From CBCXVS01 sp965178525 (GTDB taxonomy: Bacteria > Tectomicrobia > Entotheonellia > Entotheonellales > Entotheonellaceae), in the NCBI GenBank assembly GCA_965178525.1, contig CBCXVS010000052.1:1-31313 (forward strand): a stretch of DNA of 31,313 nt, read 5' to 3'. Shown here piece after piece: positions 24,255-31,313 of the stretch. The position numbers and the translations under genes are program-made. Every line of letters begins with the position of its first letter. Positions within the stretch are counted from its first letter, which is position 1. The notes beneath the pieces are model-generated. The model did not search any database. It was not told where the DNA came from and worked only from the letters and a program-made list of their open reading frames with translations.

Positions 24255-25847
24255 CTAGATATCATCCGCTCTGCTCAGCCTGCTGTCCATGGTCGTGATG
24301 AGGCCGGCCATCAACCATAACACATCTTGCCGGTCGTTGAACAAATCGACCATCATATGGACCATCTGGCCGGCAATAGCAACCGTCAGGCCAAGGGCAA
24401 GCGGTGATAGCAGAGGCTCATCGAGCTTCCACACCCGCCATCCTCGGCGGAGGGCCGAAAGCAAAACCCCCATGAAGGCGATTAAGCCGGCAATGCCTGT
24501 TTCAGCGCACACGAGAAGATACTTGTTATGCACCGTATGGAGCCATTCTCCACGCAAATCCCAGGTGGTGTATGGCTCGATCATTAGAGCGAAATTGTTC
24601 GCCCCAACCCCGAGTAGCGGATGATCCAGAATCATACGAAACGCCAGCTGTATCAAAGGCACACGGGAATAGGCTGACCCATGATCGTCACCGAATAGCC
24701 GTGCGGCGATACTCTCTTGGAAGAGAACGAACGGGAGCAGCACGACACCAGCGATAACCACAGGAACGGTCAACGAGAGCCGACCACGGCGCCACGCGCA
24801 CAGGCACAAGATCGTGACCGACACGGCAAAGGCGACCCATCCCCCCCGCGAAAATGTCAAAATCAAAGCGCCTCCCCCGAGACCAAAGGCAAGTATCGCC
24901 AATGCCTTGTAGCCTCGTCCCAGTCGCGTTAACAGGAGACTCAGGGCAGGCGCCAAGAGCAACGTCAGATAGGCCGCCGCCGCGTTCGGTGATCCAATCG
25001 TGCCACCCACTCGCGCCGTGGCGTCAATACGAGCCATGACAGGTCCAAGACTTATGCTGTGCCCGACAAGCCGTAACCCCATCATGACGAAACTTTCCAA
25101 GATAAGACCTAGTAAGAGCATCGTGACGATGAAAAGGACATCGTGCCGTTGACGTACGGTATTGACCACATAGACGTACAACAAGAACATTTGGACGAGT
25201 ATGACAAGTTCGAAAATCGTTAACTCGACATCGCGAGCGACTACGGTTGACAAAGCGACGATGGCGAGATAGGTAGCCGGAGGGCGAATAGCCTGTAACC
25301 AGCCAGAGACACGATGGGGCGGTCCGAACAGACGTTCGGCAAACCACAAGGCATACAAGGTCACAAGCGATAGCGTGGTGACCGAGACGTTCAATCCTCC
25401 AATAGCGCTCAATTTGGCCACGTCTGCATGGTAGTTGAGGTAAATATCCACTTGCAAGGGAAGTTCGAGAAGGATAATCGCCAGGAGCAACCGCCTCACA
25501 TTGCCGACGATCATCGCGATACAGAGAAAACAGACGAGCAGAATAAAGAGAAAAGCCCATCGTGGGAAAAGCGAGAAAACCGTCAGGGCATAGACTCCCA
25601 GCGCGATGCCGGCCGCACCAGGAATGAGCCACTGTGAAGTGAAGCCGTGCCCTGAAGAGGTGCGAAGACCTTGCGTGAGGAACTTCAATGGTCTATCTAA
25701 CGGTCTCGTCAAGCGCAGACTCGGAAGGAAGCCATGTGCTTTCTTTAAACCATGCAGAATTTGTGATCTCGTACACCCCGGCGGAAGTCCATCGGCGGTT
25801 TGGCGCCGCAAGGACAAGACATGCGGCGCACGCAACCGACGAACCAT
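24255..25847 (-). CDS. O-antigen ligase/polymerase-like membrane protein (Wzy/WaaL)
   Basis: 530 residues if started at ATG 25847; the first 60 or so are polar and may not belong, and no ribosome-binding site is clear. From about residue 72 there are ten or more membrane helices (LIPGAAGIALGVYALTVFSL, FPRWAFLFILLVCFLCIAMI, ALAILAFGLGGGALILTFSR). The Wzy_C signature follows: GGTIGSPNAAAAYL, LTFSRGGWVAFAVSV and a large periplasmic loop with MILDHPLLGVGANNFALMIE and GEWLHTVHNKYLLVCAETGI. Such proteins join lipid-linked repeat units into polymer or ligate the polymer. The place directly before wzx suits the polymerase of this locus. It stops at TAG, overlapping the wzx start. Confidence 0.82.
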   Translation of the reverse strand: MVRRLRAPHVLSLRRQTADGLPPGCTRSQILHGLKKAHGFLPSLRLTRPLDRPLKFLTQGLRTSSGHGFTSQWLIPGAAGIALGVYALTVFSLFPRWAFLFILLVCFLCIAMIVGNVRRLLLAIILLELPLQVDIYLNYHADVAKLSAIGGLNVSVTTLSLVTLYALWFAERLFGPPHRVSGWLQAIRPPATYLAIVALSTVVARDVELTIFELVILVQMFLLYVYVVNTVRQRHDVLFIVTMLLLGLILESFVMMGLRLVGHSISLGPVMARIDATARVGGTIGSPNAAAAYLTLLLAPALSLLLTRLGRGYKALAILAFGLGGGALILTFSRGGWVAFAVSVTILCLCAWRRGRLSLTVPVVIAGVVLLPFVLFQESIAARLFGDDHGSAYSRVPLIQLAFRMILDHPLLGVGANNFALMIEPYTTWDLRGEWLHTVHNKYLLVCAETGIAGLIAFMGVLLSALRRGWRVWKLDEPLLSPLALGLTVAIAGQMVHMMVDLFNDRQDVLWLMAGLITTMDSRLSRADDI

Positions 25848-25973
25848 TTGTGGTACGCAGTACTAAAATCATTCCTGTGCGTCGACACAGATAGCAGTGA
25901 TCGCTCTTTGTCAAGGACGAGAGTAAATCGGGTTAGAGAAGGGATGATTGGGTCTGTCAAAGAGGAAAAGGTT

Positions 25974-27113
25974 TTACCGAAAAAAAGCCTTGATGGCCTC
26001 TACGACATATCCGATTTTCTCCTCGCTGAGTTCGGGAAACATCGGTAACGACAAGCTACAACGTGCCAGCCGCTCGGCCTGCGGGAAATCCCCCTGCTGG
26101 TATCCGAGATCAGCATACGCGTCTTGCAAGTGAATGGGCTTCGGATAGTGGATGCCCGTTTGAATGCCCAGGGCAGACAAATGTTGTTGTAAGGCATCAC
26201 GATGCCGGGTCTCGATAACGAACAAATGATAGATGTGGCTGCTGGAGGTCGCTTGCTGTTGCACACGCAGGTCGCCAACCTTCTGAAGGCGCGCTCGATA
26301 CGTGTCGGCATGCCTGGCGCGGGCGGTATTCCACTGGGACAGGCGACCCAGTTTGACGTTGAGGATGGCGGCTTGTAACGTATCGAGCCGTGCATTCAAC
26401 CCTTTCTCGCTGTGCTCGTTTTTACTTTGCTGACCGTAATGGCGGAGTTGCCGCACACGCGCCGCGAGCCGCACATCGTGGGTCGTGACCATACCCCCAT
26501 CGCCGTAGGCGCCGAGATTTTTGGCGGGATAGAAACTAAAACAGCCCAGAATGCCTAGAGACCCACACGGACGGCCCCGGTAGCATGCCCCATGAGCTTG
26601 GGCCGCATCTTCAATCACGGCGATGCCATGTTGGGTCGCGACCTCCGTGATCGCATCCATCTCGGCCGCTTGTCCGGTGAAGTGGACCGGGATAATCGCG
26701 CGGGTCTGTGAGGTGACCGCAGGCGCAACGGCAGCGGCATCGAGGTTGTAAGTTGCAGGATCACAATCGACCAAGACCGGCCGGGCGCCAACCGCACTCA
26801 CGGCCAAAGCCGTCGCGATATAAGAATTCGCAGGAAGAATCACGTCATCGTCAGGCCCGATATCGAGGGCCATTAACGCAAGGCGTAACGCGTCCAGCCC
26901 ACTACTCACCCCGATGGCGTGTTCGACCCCGATGAAGCGGGCAAAGGCGTGCTCAAATTTTTCGAGCTCCGAGCCAAGAATAAAATCGCACTGCTGCAAC
27001 ACCCGTGTGATAGCCGCCTGGATTGTCGGCTGCATGTCCTGATACTGGGCCTTTAGATCGACAAAAGGAACGACTGGTGGCGAGGATAACAGATTGCTAG
27101 GTAACACGTCCAT
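25974..27113 (-). CDS. DegT/DnrJ/EryC1 sugar aminotransferase, WlbC/WbpE-like
   Basis: 379 residues from ATG 27113; GGAGGT abuts this ATG, so the in-frame TTG at 27137 or a GTG between them is also possible. PLP-enzyme features: VPFVDLKAQYQDMQPTIQAA, GVEHAIGVSSGLDALRLALM, DDVILPANSYIATALAVSAV, VIEDAAQAHGACYRGRPCGS with the Asp facing PLP, CFSFYPAKNLGAYGDGGMVT with the Schiff-base Lys, then the C-terminal domain with LNARLDTLQAAILNVKL and GIHYPKPIHLQDAYADLGYQ. Family knowledge: these enzymes make 3-amino or 4-amino nucleotide sugars. With the oxidoreductase and hexapeptide acetyltransferase of this locus it fits a 3-acetamido sugar route. No lesion is seen. Confidence 0.87.
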   Translation of the reverse strand: MDVLPSNLLSSPPVVPFVDLKAQYQDMQPTIQAAITRVLQQCDFILGSELEKFEHAFARFIGVEHAIGVSSGLDALRLALMALDIGPDDDVILPANSYIATALAVSAVGARPVLVDCDPATYNLDAAAVAPAVTSQTRAIIPVHFTGQAAEMDAITEVATQHGIAVIEDAAQAHGACYRGRPCGSLGILGCFSFYPAKNLGAYGDGGMVTTHDVRLAARVRQLRHYGQQSKNEHSEKGLNARLDTLQAAILNVKLGRLSQWNTARARHADTYRARLQKVGDLRVQQQATSSSHIYHLFVIETRHRDALQQHLSALGIQTGIHYPKPIHLQDAYADLGYQQGDFPQAERLARCSLSLPMFPELSEEKIGYVVEAIKAFFR

Positions 27114-27151
27114 ACCTCCATGCACAGCTCGCGTCAAAACAACCTCCGAAA

Positions 27152-27865
27152 CTATAGATTAACTAAATTTTTCACGAAAAATCCGGCGACTTTTCGTGCG
27201 CCATCGAATAACGTGGTGACCTGGAATGTGAAAAGGAAAAAACAGGCATAGAATGAAGGTGGATGTCTTTCGGCCCAGATAAAAACTGGTTTAGTAAAAT
27301 CATACTTGGTGAGTACGAGCATATTACCTATAAGGCATGCTATTCCGATGAGTGAGCCGGCAATCATATCCGACGGATAATGCATGCCACTATATATTCT
27401 AGGAAAAGTGATGAAGGCCAGAACATACAGAAAACTCAACATACCAAGGCGTTTAGATATCCAAGTTAGCCCTACTACCATACCGAAAAATAATGCGCCG
27501 TGATCACTTGGAAAAGAACTCCAACTGTCCAGAACGGATACATCTGAGCCGTATGGCAAGATCAAAGAGAAGTCTGGGTTATGGATCGGTCGCGGGCGAA
27601 ACGGAAGCAGCAATTGGCATGCCCTTGCTAAGAATACGGCGGTGAGAGCGCCGAAAAGCGTCGCCAGGACCGATGCGCGCACCGTGCCCTCTGATGATTC
27701 CTGATCATGCTTAAACCAGAGCCACCAGAACGTCGCTACGATCATGCCGCCTTTTACCAGATCATTACCATTTAGCCTGAGGACAAGTTCATCGAAGAGC
27801 TGCGATTGCTGAGCAAAGCCATTTAGGAAAGCGATAACGGTTTGGTCAAACCAGTTTATAATCAT
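27152..27865 (-). CDS. PAP2-family membrane phosphatase
   Basis: 237 residues, several membrane helices, with the three phosphatase motifs: an FRPRP motif (LLLPFRPRPIHNPDF), FPSDH (SWSSFPSDHGALFFGMVVGL) and the last motif SGMHYPSDMIAGSLIGIA, preceded by PRIY. Family members remove phosphate from lipid or undecaprenyl pyrophosphate, so it may recycle the carrier freed by the polymerase. The gene is clearly lower in GC than the aminotransferase next to it and belongs to an AT-rich island extending to about 29.0 kb, suggesting a separate origin. It ends at TAG close to the DegT start region. Confidence 0.85.
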   Translation of the reverse strand: MIINWFDQTVIAFLNGFAQQSQLFDELVLRLNGNDLVKGGMIVATFWWLWFKHDQESSEGTVRASVLATLFGALTAVFLARACQLLLPFRPRPIHNPDFSLILPYGSDVSVLDSWSSFPSDHGALFFGMVVGLTWISKRLGMLSFLYVLAFITFPRIYSGMHYPSDMIAGSLIGIACLIGNMLVLTKYDFTKPVFIWAERHPPSFYACFFLFTFQVTTLFDGARKVAGFFVKNLVNL

Positions 27866-27915
27866 TTGGTTTCACCTCATCGCGTTATGAGCTCGCGCCA
27901 CAGAGAATAGGATGT

Positions 27916-28924
27916 CTATAGAAAAACTATTTTCCCTTGATTCTGCAATGATTCATTTGATGCTTCTAGCATCTTGACTATTCTCAATCCTGTATAACCA
28001 TCACTCAAAGGTATCTTCTTATATAAGATACATTCAGAAAAATGTACTGCTTCAACTTGTAATGATTAGTTCTGCTCTAGATTTGGAGACCATATATTGC
28101 CATAACGACAATTTATCATAGGATTATATACATCTTTTCCATTTTCTTCAATAACTATACCATTATTATATATTTTGATTTTTTCATCAGTTTCCAAATC
28201 ATTCCAGCATAACATTTTTTTTCTCACCACCAACAAAAGTGGATCTCACTTTAACGGGTGATAGCCAGTTGACATGAAAGTGTGCGACCAGCTTGTTGGA
28301 GAAATATACGGTAATGTAACCGATATCCTCTAATCCATTGCCAAAAATTGATTTTCCACTTGCTGAAATAGCAACAGGCTTTTCATTGATTACATAATCA
28401 ATAATAGATAGATCGTGTGTAGCCAGATCCCAGATCACATTCGTATCCTGTTTTACAGGTCCCAAGTTTATTCTTGTAGAGCCAAAATAATATATATTAC
28501 CTAGTATATTATCATCGATTAAACCTTTTATTTTCTGCACAGCCGTCCCAAAAAGAAAAGTATGATCAACCATGATAATACGATCATGGTTGTCTGCTAA
28601 TTCGATCAATATTTCTGCTTGCTTGGACGTAGAAGTCATCGGTTTTTCTAAGAAAACATGTTTTCCATTTTCAAGAGATTCTTTCGCTATCTTGTAATGT
28701 GTCTGGACCGGCGTAATAATTGCGACAGCATCAATATATGGAGAAGAGGTGATGTCATGAAAATTAGAAACAACTTGGACCCCGCGATACTCATCTCTCA
28801 CACGTGCCCTGGCGTGAGGATTTGTATCGCAGACAACCACAACCTCCATGTTATCTATTTTCGAGAAATTTCGAACGATATTGGGACCCCAGTAACCGTA
28901 TCCGACAACTCCAACCTTGATCAT
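27916..28924 (-). pseudogene. Gfo/Idh/MocA sugar oxidoreductase, WlbA/WbpB-like, frameshifted with one stop
   Basis: From ATG 28924 (AAGGA upstream) a normal NAD-binding domain: MIKVGVVGYGYWGPNIVRNF, VVVVCDTNPHARARVRDEYR, DAVAIITPVQTHYKIAKESL, GKHVFLEKPMTSTSKQAEIL with the EKP motif, and INLGPVKQDTNVIWDLATHD. The frame breaks at a run of eight A (T8 at 28215-28222 on the plus strand). With seven A it would continue GEKKMLCWNDLETDEKIKIY and on to SPNLEQN. An in-frame TAA (28068-28066) then precedes SLQVEAVHFSECILYKKIPL, SDGYTGLRIVKMLEAS and the true end at TAG 27918-27916. Such enzymes oxidise C3 of a UDP-aminosugar before the DegT aminotransferase step. The gene is strongly AT-rich. Confidence 0.82.
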
Positions 28925-29077
28925 GATCGATCCTTCGTACGTTATGTAGACATAATAGTCATTCAAGAGTCCATGTGGAAACATGTATCAGTTCAATGTT
29001 ATCCGGAAGCTTAATGACTAAGACAAAATTCAATGTATATCTTTCGGAAACGATCTCAAGGTGTCCTGCCTAATCAC

Positions 29078-29799
29078 TTACAACCGTTTGTAAATAAATG
29101 AAGGCACATAATAGCGTCGTTTATTCAAGACGATGCCGAGTATATGGCCTCCTACTTGTGCGATCCGATGCTTCACACTTTGTACGACTGATGCGCGCGT
29201 GTGATCCGCCTCTACAACGAGCACAATGCCATCCACTTTACGCGCGAGCACCAAGCCGACGGCAGAGGTTGTGGCGGGAGGGGAATCCACCAGAATAAGG
29301 TCAAAGCGCTGCTTCAATTTGTCAAAAAAGCTGTCAATAGTAGGCGAACTCACGACGGCTAACGGGGAGGCGCCAGGGTCGAAATCGGACATCGGCAAGA
29401 GCGCTGTCCCCCGAGTTTGTCCGGCTCCTCGCCGAGCACATGACCCTCGCTTAACGCCATGGCCCAGGCGTTGTCCTGGTGGCTAGCAGACGGCGTGCTT
29501 GGGTCAGATGGCGGCCCATCCGCATCTAACAAAAACACGGCTTTATTGAGCTGCGCGGATACTACACTGGCAAATTCCTGCACGACGGTTGAGGTTCCTT
29601 CGCCTTCCTGAGAGCCGATAAACTGAACGATCTTTGCCCCGTCGCCAGGCAGCAAGGCGTCGATAGTATGGAAGAGACCGATCATCTCCTCCGCTATATT
29701 CAACGGCAACGCACCCTGCGTGCCTGCCGCTCCGAGGGGCGAGATACGGGACTTCTCCGGGTAACCCCGTTGCCGCCCGTTAGGATCCGAGGCAGACAT
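29078..29799 (-). pseudogene. BY-kinase-like tyrosine autokinase of the EPS export system, frameshifted
   Basis: ATG 29799 starts a cytoplasmic ATPase: NIAEEMIGLFHTIDALLPGD, then the P-loop IGSQEGEGTSTVVQEFASVV (GEGTST in place of the usual GEGKST/GEGTST) and Walker A' VFLLDADGPP. At a run of five G (C5 at 29408-29412 on the plus strand) the frame breaks. The next frame gives GTALLPMSDFDPGASPLAVV, Walker B FDLILVDSPPATTSAVGLVL, DGIVLVVEADHTRASVVQSV and the tail LNKRRYYVPSFIYKRL with several tyrosines, as expected for the autophosphorylated end. It lies about 30 bp after the Wzz-like gene, the usual partner that activates such kinases. It could be a sequencing indel in the homopolymer. Confidence 0.8.
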
Positions 29800-29830
29800 G
29801 GATTGGGCCTTATTGAGGCGACGTTTGGGC

Positions 29831-31313
29831 TCACCGTCTCTGATAGGGAAGCGTAACCAGAACCGGAAGGTCTAGGCATCTTTCGGCACTTAGCGGTGTA
29901 CTGAGGCTTTGGCTGAGATACTCGGTGCAGAACGCCCAGCCGAGCCCGGCACAGGCCCCAAGAAACATCCCAAGGGCCACGATCACTTTCTTGCGCAGCT
30001 TTACGGGCTCTAGGGGAGCCGTGGCCGTCTGCACCACACTGATATTAGCGATCTTTTGGCGGTCCAACTCGCCAGACAGGCGCGTCTCTTCGAGTTTATC
30101 CTGGTAAATCCGATAGTTCTTTTCGTTCCTGGCCAAGTCATGCTGCAAGTCTCGGAGTTCTTTTTCCTTGTCAGCCAGGATACGGAGTGCCGTACCGATC
30201 TGGGCTCGCTGCTCACGAAGGACGGCGACCTGGGCCTTCTGAGACTGCAGCTCAGCCCGGAGTCGGATCATGTCGCTCTTGAGGTCTTGATAGACAGTGT
30301 TTTTCCCAATCGTCACGCGCCCCTTGCCGGCGGCGCTCAGCTCCGTCACGAATTTTTCGGCGACCTCGATTTCTTGACGAACTTTGACCATGAGAGGATG
30401 ATGCGCCTTGTACTTGCCAGAGAGGTCTTGCGCCCGGAGCTGTAAGGTCAGTAAGCGGGATTTGGCATCGTCGATGACGGCACCCGGTTCCCGTGCGAGA
30501 GGGGTATCTTCCGCAATGGTGCGTAGTTGTTGCCTCAGGGAGAAGAGCTTGCGCTGCAAGGCTGCGATCCGGCTCTGCGTTTCCTGTAAGGCCTTGTCTC
30601 TCCCCGCACGTTGGTCAAGCAGCAGGTTGCGTTGTTTGTCATGTGAAAAGATCTGGTAAGTTTGTTGAAAGGTTTCGAGCTTCTCTTTCGCAACCTGCAG
30701 GCTGCGGTGGTAGACGCCTACTTGTTCTTCCAAGAAAGCCAAGGTGTGGGGATCATTAAAAATTCGCAGGCGCTGCTCTTGGAAAAGGTCGACCAGCGCA
30801 TTCACTGCCTGAGCCGCTAGATGTGGATTTGGATGCTGGAAGGATACCTGGATGACATCGGAGCGGGTGATCCGGCTCACCGAGAGATGGGCCGCAAATT
30901 GGTCCACGGCGACCTCCGCCTGGCGGCTCTGTGTTGACGGCGTTTGGCTCAGATCTGGGTAGATATGGGCCACATCCAACGTGTCAATCACCTTTTTCAG
31001 CAGGTCTCGGCTGGTTAGGATGGCAATCTCTGAATTGACGAGTTCTTCTCGCTCGCGGTGAATATTCGGATTGACCAACACCTTCTCTTCACCTACTTCA
31101 GGACGGTAGAAATATTCCCGGCCGAATTTGACCAACAAGGTTGAAGCCGCTTCGTAAATGGGCTGGAGCCGATAGACGCCAGCCGTCACCGTCACAACCG
31201 TCGCGAAAAATAAAGTTACGATCTTGTACTTGTGCTTAAACCGAAGTTCCCCTGGCAGAATAGGCGGAGGGTTAAGTAGATCAACAGGTTGGCCCAATTC
31301 AAAAGTCCATTTA
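29831..31313 (-). CDS. Wzz/GumC-like polysaccharide chain-length/export protein, 5' end fused to a MITE-like element
   Basis: About 488 residues from TTG 31297, with the frame open to the window edge. Wzz plan: first membrane helix (IVTLFFATVVTVTAGVYRL, about residues 27-45), then LQPIYEAASTLLVKFGREYF, a long coiled coil (YHRSLQVAKEKLETFQQTYQ to RDLQHDLARNEKNYRIYQDK), the pre-membrane proline-rich TAPLEPVKLRKK and the second helix VIVALGMFLGACAGLGWAFC. Residues before FKHKYK (GQPVDLLNPPPILPGELR) are encoded by the mobile element at 31241-31313, so the native start was displaced. The protein sets chain length with the BY-kinase downstream. It is likely still translated, if the element or upstream DNA supplies a start. 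Confidence 0.85.
   Translation of the reverse strand, partial: KWTFELGQPVDLLNPPPILPGELRFKHKYKIVTLFFATVVTVTAGVYRLQPIYEAASTLLVKFGREYFYRPEVGEEKVLVNPNIHREREELVNSEIAILTSRDLLKKVIDTLDVAHIYPDLSQTPSTQSRQAEVAVDQFAAHLSVSRITRSDVIQVSFQHPNPHLAAQAVNALVDLFQEQRLRIFNDPHTLAFLEEQVGVYHRSLQVAKEKLETFQQTYQIFSHDKQRNLLLDQRAGRDKALQETQSRIAALQRKLFSLRQQLRTIAEDTPLAREPGAVIDDAKSRLLTLQLRAQDLSGKYKAHHPLMVKVRQEIEVAEKFVTELSAAGKGRVTIGKNTVYQDLKSDMIRLRAELQSQKAQVAVLREQRAQIGTALRILADKEKELRDLQHDLARNEKNYRIYQDKLEETRLSGELDRQKIANISVVQTATAPLEPVKLRKKVIVALGMFLGACAGLGWAFCTEYLSQSLSTPLSAERCLDLPVLVTLPYQRR
31241..31313. mobile_element. MITE-like element, copy 2 (end only)
   Basis: Begins CCGAAGTTCC at 31241 and runs off the window. The 73 bases are the reverse complement of 23117-23189 with only two differences, and the terminal CCGAAGTTCCCCTGGCAG is identical. 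It is therefore a second, inverted copy about 8 kb from the first. The flanking bases CTTAAA (31235-31240) should recur beyond the missing end if this was a transposition. One of the two differences changes TAA (copy 1, 23139-23141) to CAA, which keeps the reading frame into the Wzz-like gene open. Confidence 0.85.

Larger units (their letters stand above)
22507..24265 (-). pseudogene. wzx: Wzx-like polysaccharide flippase disrupted by a MITE-like insertion
   Basis: The 5' part from ATG 24265 encodes about 357 residues of a multi-helix flippase of the MATE/MOP type: LTSDVLNRATTFILYALVAR, YLGTFVFGQMSLALTFFYTF, SMMKTAVTFLGIDSLIAVWA, LGLYSAVTQALVPVNLIYQS, VVSVFPMMCRHFDASVRR, LGQVLLA. A 259-bp element (22931-23189) then interrupts it, and translation stops inside the element at 23138. 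The 3' part resumes after it: SLREKVTLRIVTIDMLVNLV, AGLILIRQFGLLGAAITTLL, then a further membrane segment, ending at TAG 22507. Removing the element with one target duplication (265 bp) joins LLA to SLREK in frame and gives a 497-residue protein. The flippase start overlaps the end of the wzy-like gene by 11 bp. Confidence 0.9.

Noticed and set aside
1..31313. CRISPR array, rRNA, tRNA, origin or complete IS
   Set aside because: No regularly spaced repeats, no rRNA or tRNA signatures and no transposase-like coding sequence were seen on either strand.

Overview
The window is about 31 kb of moderately GC-rich DNA from a Gram-negative bacterium. The Gram-negative call rests on a TonB remnant, a periplasmic haem-binding protein and a Wzx/Wzy/Wzz-type exopolysaccharide (EPS) locus. 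I cannot place the phylum. The main impression is a once complete set of genes that is now heavily eroded. At least eleven genes carry stops, frameshifts, internal deletions or an insertion, next to others that look intact.

Layout. (1) 1-2291, plus strand: end of a haem ABC importer, with HmuT (partial), HmuU (intact) and HmuV (frameshift and altered Walker A). (2) 2292-3535: a palindrome, a long hairpin, then electron-transfer flavoprotein remnants, with etfB cut after about 48 codons and joined to a frameshifted etfA. (3) 3702-4382: an intact DUF6883/DUF4926 pair behind a good sigma70-like promoter. (4) 4445-6477, minus: remains of Ni-superoxide dismutase (sodN), its S26-type maturation protease, a DUF2325 protein and tonB. 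(5) 6478-10323: a gene-poor stretch with a hairpin, a secreted ComEA-like helix-hairpin-helix protein, a two-domain VOC protein, a cluster of degenerate repeats, an acyl-CoA dehydrogenase and a DUF423 membrane protein. (6) 10517-11539, plus: a sigma54-like promoter, a structured leader and a polysaccharide lyase with an in-frame amber. (7) 11611-31313, minus: a roughly 20 kb EPS locus. In transcription order it holds a Wzz/GumC-like chain-length protein, a split BY-kinase, a Gfo/Idh oxidoreductase remnant, a PAP2 phosphatase, a DegT aminotransferase, a Wzy-like polymerase/ligase, a broken Wzx flippase, a GT4, a Trm112-type methyltransferase, a deacetylase-like protein, an alpha/alpha-toroid protein, a GNAT/CelD remnant, a GT4, an internally deleted AsnB, a hexapeptide acetyltransferase, a priming sugar transferase and a GT4.

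How the genes fit together. The oxidoreductase, DegT aminotransferase and hexapeptide acetyltransferase resemble the WlbA/WlbC/WlbB (WbpB/E/D) route to an acetamido sugar. The small sugar transferase would prime the lipid carrier, the GT4s extend it, Wzx/Wzy export and polymerise, and Wzz/BY-kinase set chain length. The divergent lyase would cut the polymer. The lyase and the ComEA-like gene both have sites matching the sigma54 -24/-12 consensus with exact spacing, which suggests a shared regulon.

Most notable: a 259-bp MITE-like element (22931-23189) with 10-bp inverted ends and a 6-7 bp target duplication splits wzx. Removing the element plus one duplication restores one open frame. A second copy begins at 31241, runs off the window in inverted orientation, and is fused in frame to the 5' end of the wzz-like gene. 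In copy 1 the matching stretch carries AGGAGG-5 nt-TTG and a TAA; copy 2 has CAA in place of that TAA, so the element may have supplied a new translation start.
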